Source: JBAOHV01 sp963714875 (GTDB lineage Bacteria; Actinomycetota; Acidimicrobiia; Acidimicrobiales; Microtrichaceae). From it: a DNA stretch of 64,000 nt. Position numbers and translations under genes: made by a program. Shown here piece by piece: positions 63,183 through 64,000 of this stretch; position 1 is the stretch's first letter, and each line of letters opens with the position of its first letter. The DNA is taken from NCBI GenBank assembly GCA_963714875.1, contig CAVQQI010000011.1, positions 124,001-188,000 on the forward strand. The letters run 5' to 3'. The notes beneath the pieces are model-generated. The model saw only the letters and a program-made list of their open reading frames with translations, did no database searches and was not told the DNA's origin.

Positions 63183-64000
63183 GCCGCTCGAACGACAGGG
63201 GGCCGAGGACTCCGCGTTCGCCTCGATCGAGGATGCGGTGGCAGCGATGGCCAGGGGTGAGATCATCGTCGTGGTCGATGATGAGGACCGCGAGAACGAG
63301 GGCGATCTGATCATGGCCGCCGAGGCGGCGACGCCCGAGGCCATCACGTTCTTCGTCCGCCACACCTCCGGGGTCATCTGCGCTCCCTTGACCGGGGATC
63401 GCCTCGACGAACTGGAGATCCCGCTGATGGTGCGGGACAACACGGAGTCGCACCGGACGGCGTTCACCTATTCGGTGGACTACGTCCACGGCACCTCGAC
63501 GGGCATCTCGGCGGCCGATCGGGCGACGACGATCCGTGCGTTGATCGATCCTGCGACCCGACCCGCAGACCTCGCCCGACCGGGGCACATCTTCCCGCTG
63601 CGTTACAGCGAGGGGGGCGTGCTCAAGCGTGCCGGACACACCGAGGCTGCGGTCGACCTGGCCCGGCTGGCCGGGATGGACCCCGCTGGTGTGCTGTGTG
63701 AGATCGTCAACGACGACGGCACCATGGCCAGGGTCCCCGACCTGATCGACTTCTGTCAGGAGCACGGGCTCCTCATGGTCACCATCGCCCAGCTGATCAA
63801 GTACCGCCGCCAGAACGAGAAGCTGGTACGTCGCGTCGCCGAGGCCCGCATTCCCACGCCCTGGGGCGACTTCACGTCCTACGTCTTCGAGTCCGTGCTC
63901 GACGGGGAGCAGCACGTGGCGATGGTGCGGGGTGCGGTGCAGGGCGAGCCGGACGTCCTGGTGCGGGTGCACTCCGAGTGCCTCACCGGTGACGTGTTCC
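63172..64000 (+). CDS. ribBA: bifunctional DHBP synthase / GTP cyclohydrolase II, cut by window end
   Basis: Makes both riboflavin precursors. About 276 residues are present. The RibB half is complete: VVVDDEDRENEGDLIMAAE, RHTSGVICAPL, YSVDYVHGTSTGISAADRAT, RPGHIFPLRY and GHTEAAVDLARLAG. The RibA half starts near RIPTPWGDFTSYVFES and is cut after RVHSECLTGDVF, which includes the first zinc-site cysteine. GAGGAGACGACC before ATG 63172 is a strong ribosome binding region. The rest (and probably ribH) lies beyond 64000. Confidence 0.96.
   Translation, partial: MNREPLERQGAEDSAFASIEDAVAAMARGEIIVVVDDEDRENEGDLIMAAEAATPEAITFFVRHTSGVICAPLTGDRLDELEIPLMVRDNTESHRTAFTYSVDYVHGTSTGISAADRATTIRALIDPATRPADLARPGHIFPLRYSEGGVLKRAGHTEAAVDLARLAGMDPAGVLCEIVNDDGTMARVPDLIDFCQEHGLLMVTIAQLIKYRRQNEKLVRRVAEARIPTPWGDFTSYVFESVLDGEQHVAMVRGAVQGEPDVLVRVHSECLTGDVF

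Overview
This 64 kb window is from a very GC-rich actinobacterium. The evidence is gene order plus lineage markers: a single-domain mIHF between pyrF and gmk, a PyrR-led pyr operon, RNase J downstream of dapA, a PriA with no visible Walker A motif, and many genes that start directly behind a TAnnnT -10 box with no ribosome binding site. The order alaS-ruvX-mltG-aroE / aroK-aroB-aroQ-pepQ-efp-nusB-pyrRBC-carAB-pyrDF-mihF-gmk-rpoZ-coaBC-metK-priA-def-fmt-rsmB-ribDE-ribBA is the actinobacterial housekeeping backbone. Placement in Acidimicrobiia is my best guess, not proven. No tRNA, rRNA, IS element, prophage or CRISPR array was seen.

Layout. 0-17.2 kb: RNA turnover and lysine/DAP genes (pnp, M16 protease, serB, enoyl-CoA hydratase, dapB, a VTT membrane protein, SURF1, two TetR regulators, a diiron ferritin-like protein, a winged-helix protein, dapA, rnj, ftsK). 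17.2-21.3 kb: an accessory cassette of dipeptidase E, a DUF1611/DgcN-like protein, an ornithine/alanine-racemase-family enzyme and an SMP-30 lactonase; this is the least ordinary metabolic neighbourhood. 21.3-31.2 kb: rimO, pgsA, cinA, rarA, two small membrane-associated proteins, alaS, ruvX, mltG. 31.2-38 kb: the aro cluster, interrupted by a DUF4388 gene and a gene with two possible PH-like domains where many relatives carry aroC. 38-41.9 kb: pepQ, efp, nusB and a Tat-lipoprotein PhoD phosphatase. 41.9-51.7 kb: the pyrimidine operon with an exact PyrR-binding box in its leader and a DUF2505 gene lying antisense between carA and carB. 51.7-60.8 kb: mihF, gmk, rpoZ, coaBC, metK, priA, a methyltransferase, def, fmt, rsmB. 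60.9-64 kb: a MoaB/Mog-type protein, ribD, ribE and the first part of ribBA, cut by the window end.

Two window-wide patterns stand out. First, at least ten genes, several normally essential (ftsK, alaS, gmk, coaBC), read correctly only if single bases are removed; about 16 of 17 lesions are one-base insertions, which suggests insertion-biased sequencing error rather than decay. The reconstructed products are full length. Second, thirteen genes and two tiny upstream ORFs have a TAnnnT hexamer 5-10 nt before the start codon, the layout expected of leaderless mRNAs. The most interesting regulatory sites are the pyr leader, the overlapping face-to-face -10 boxes between the methyltransferase gene and def, the mini-ORF ending on the aroB start codon, and two strong inverted repeats between the VTT and SURF1 genes.
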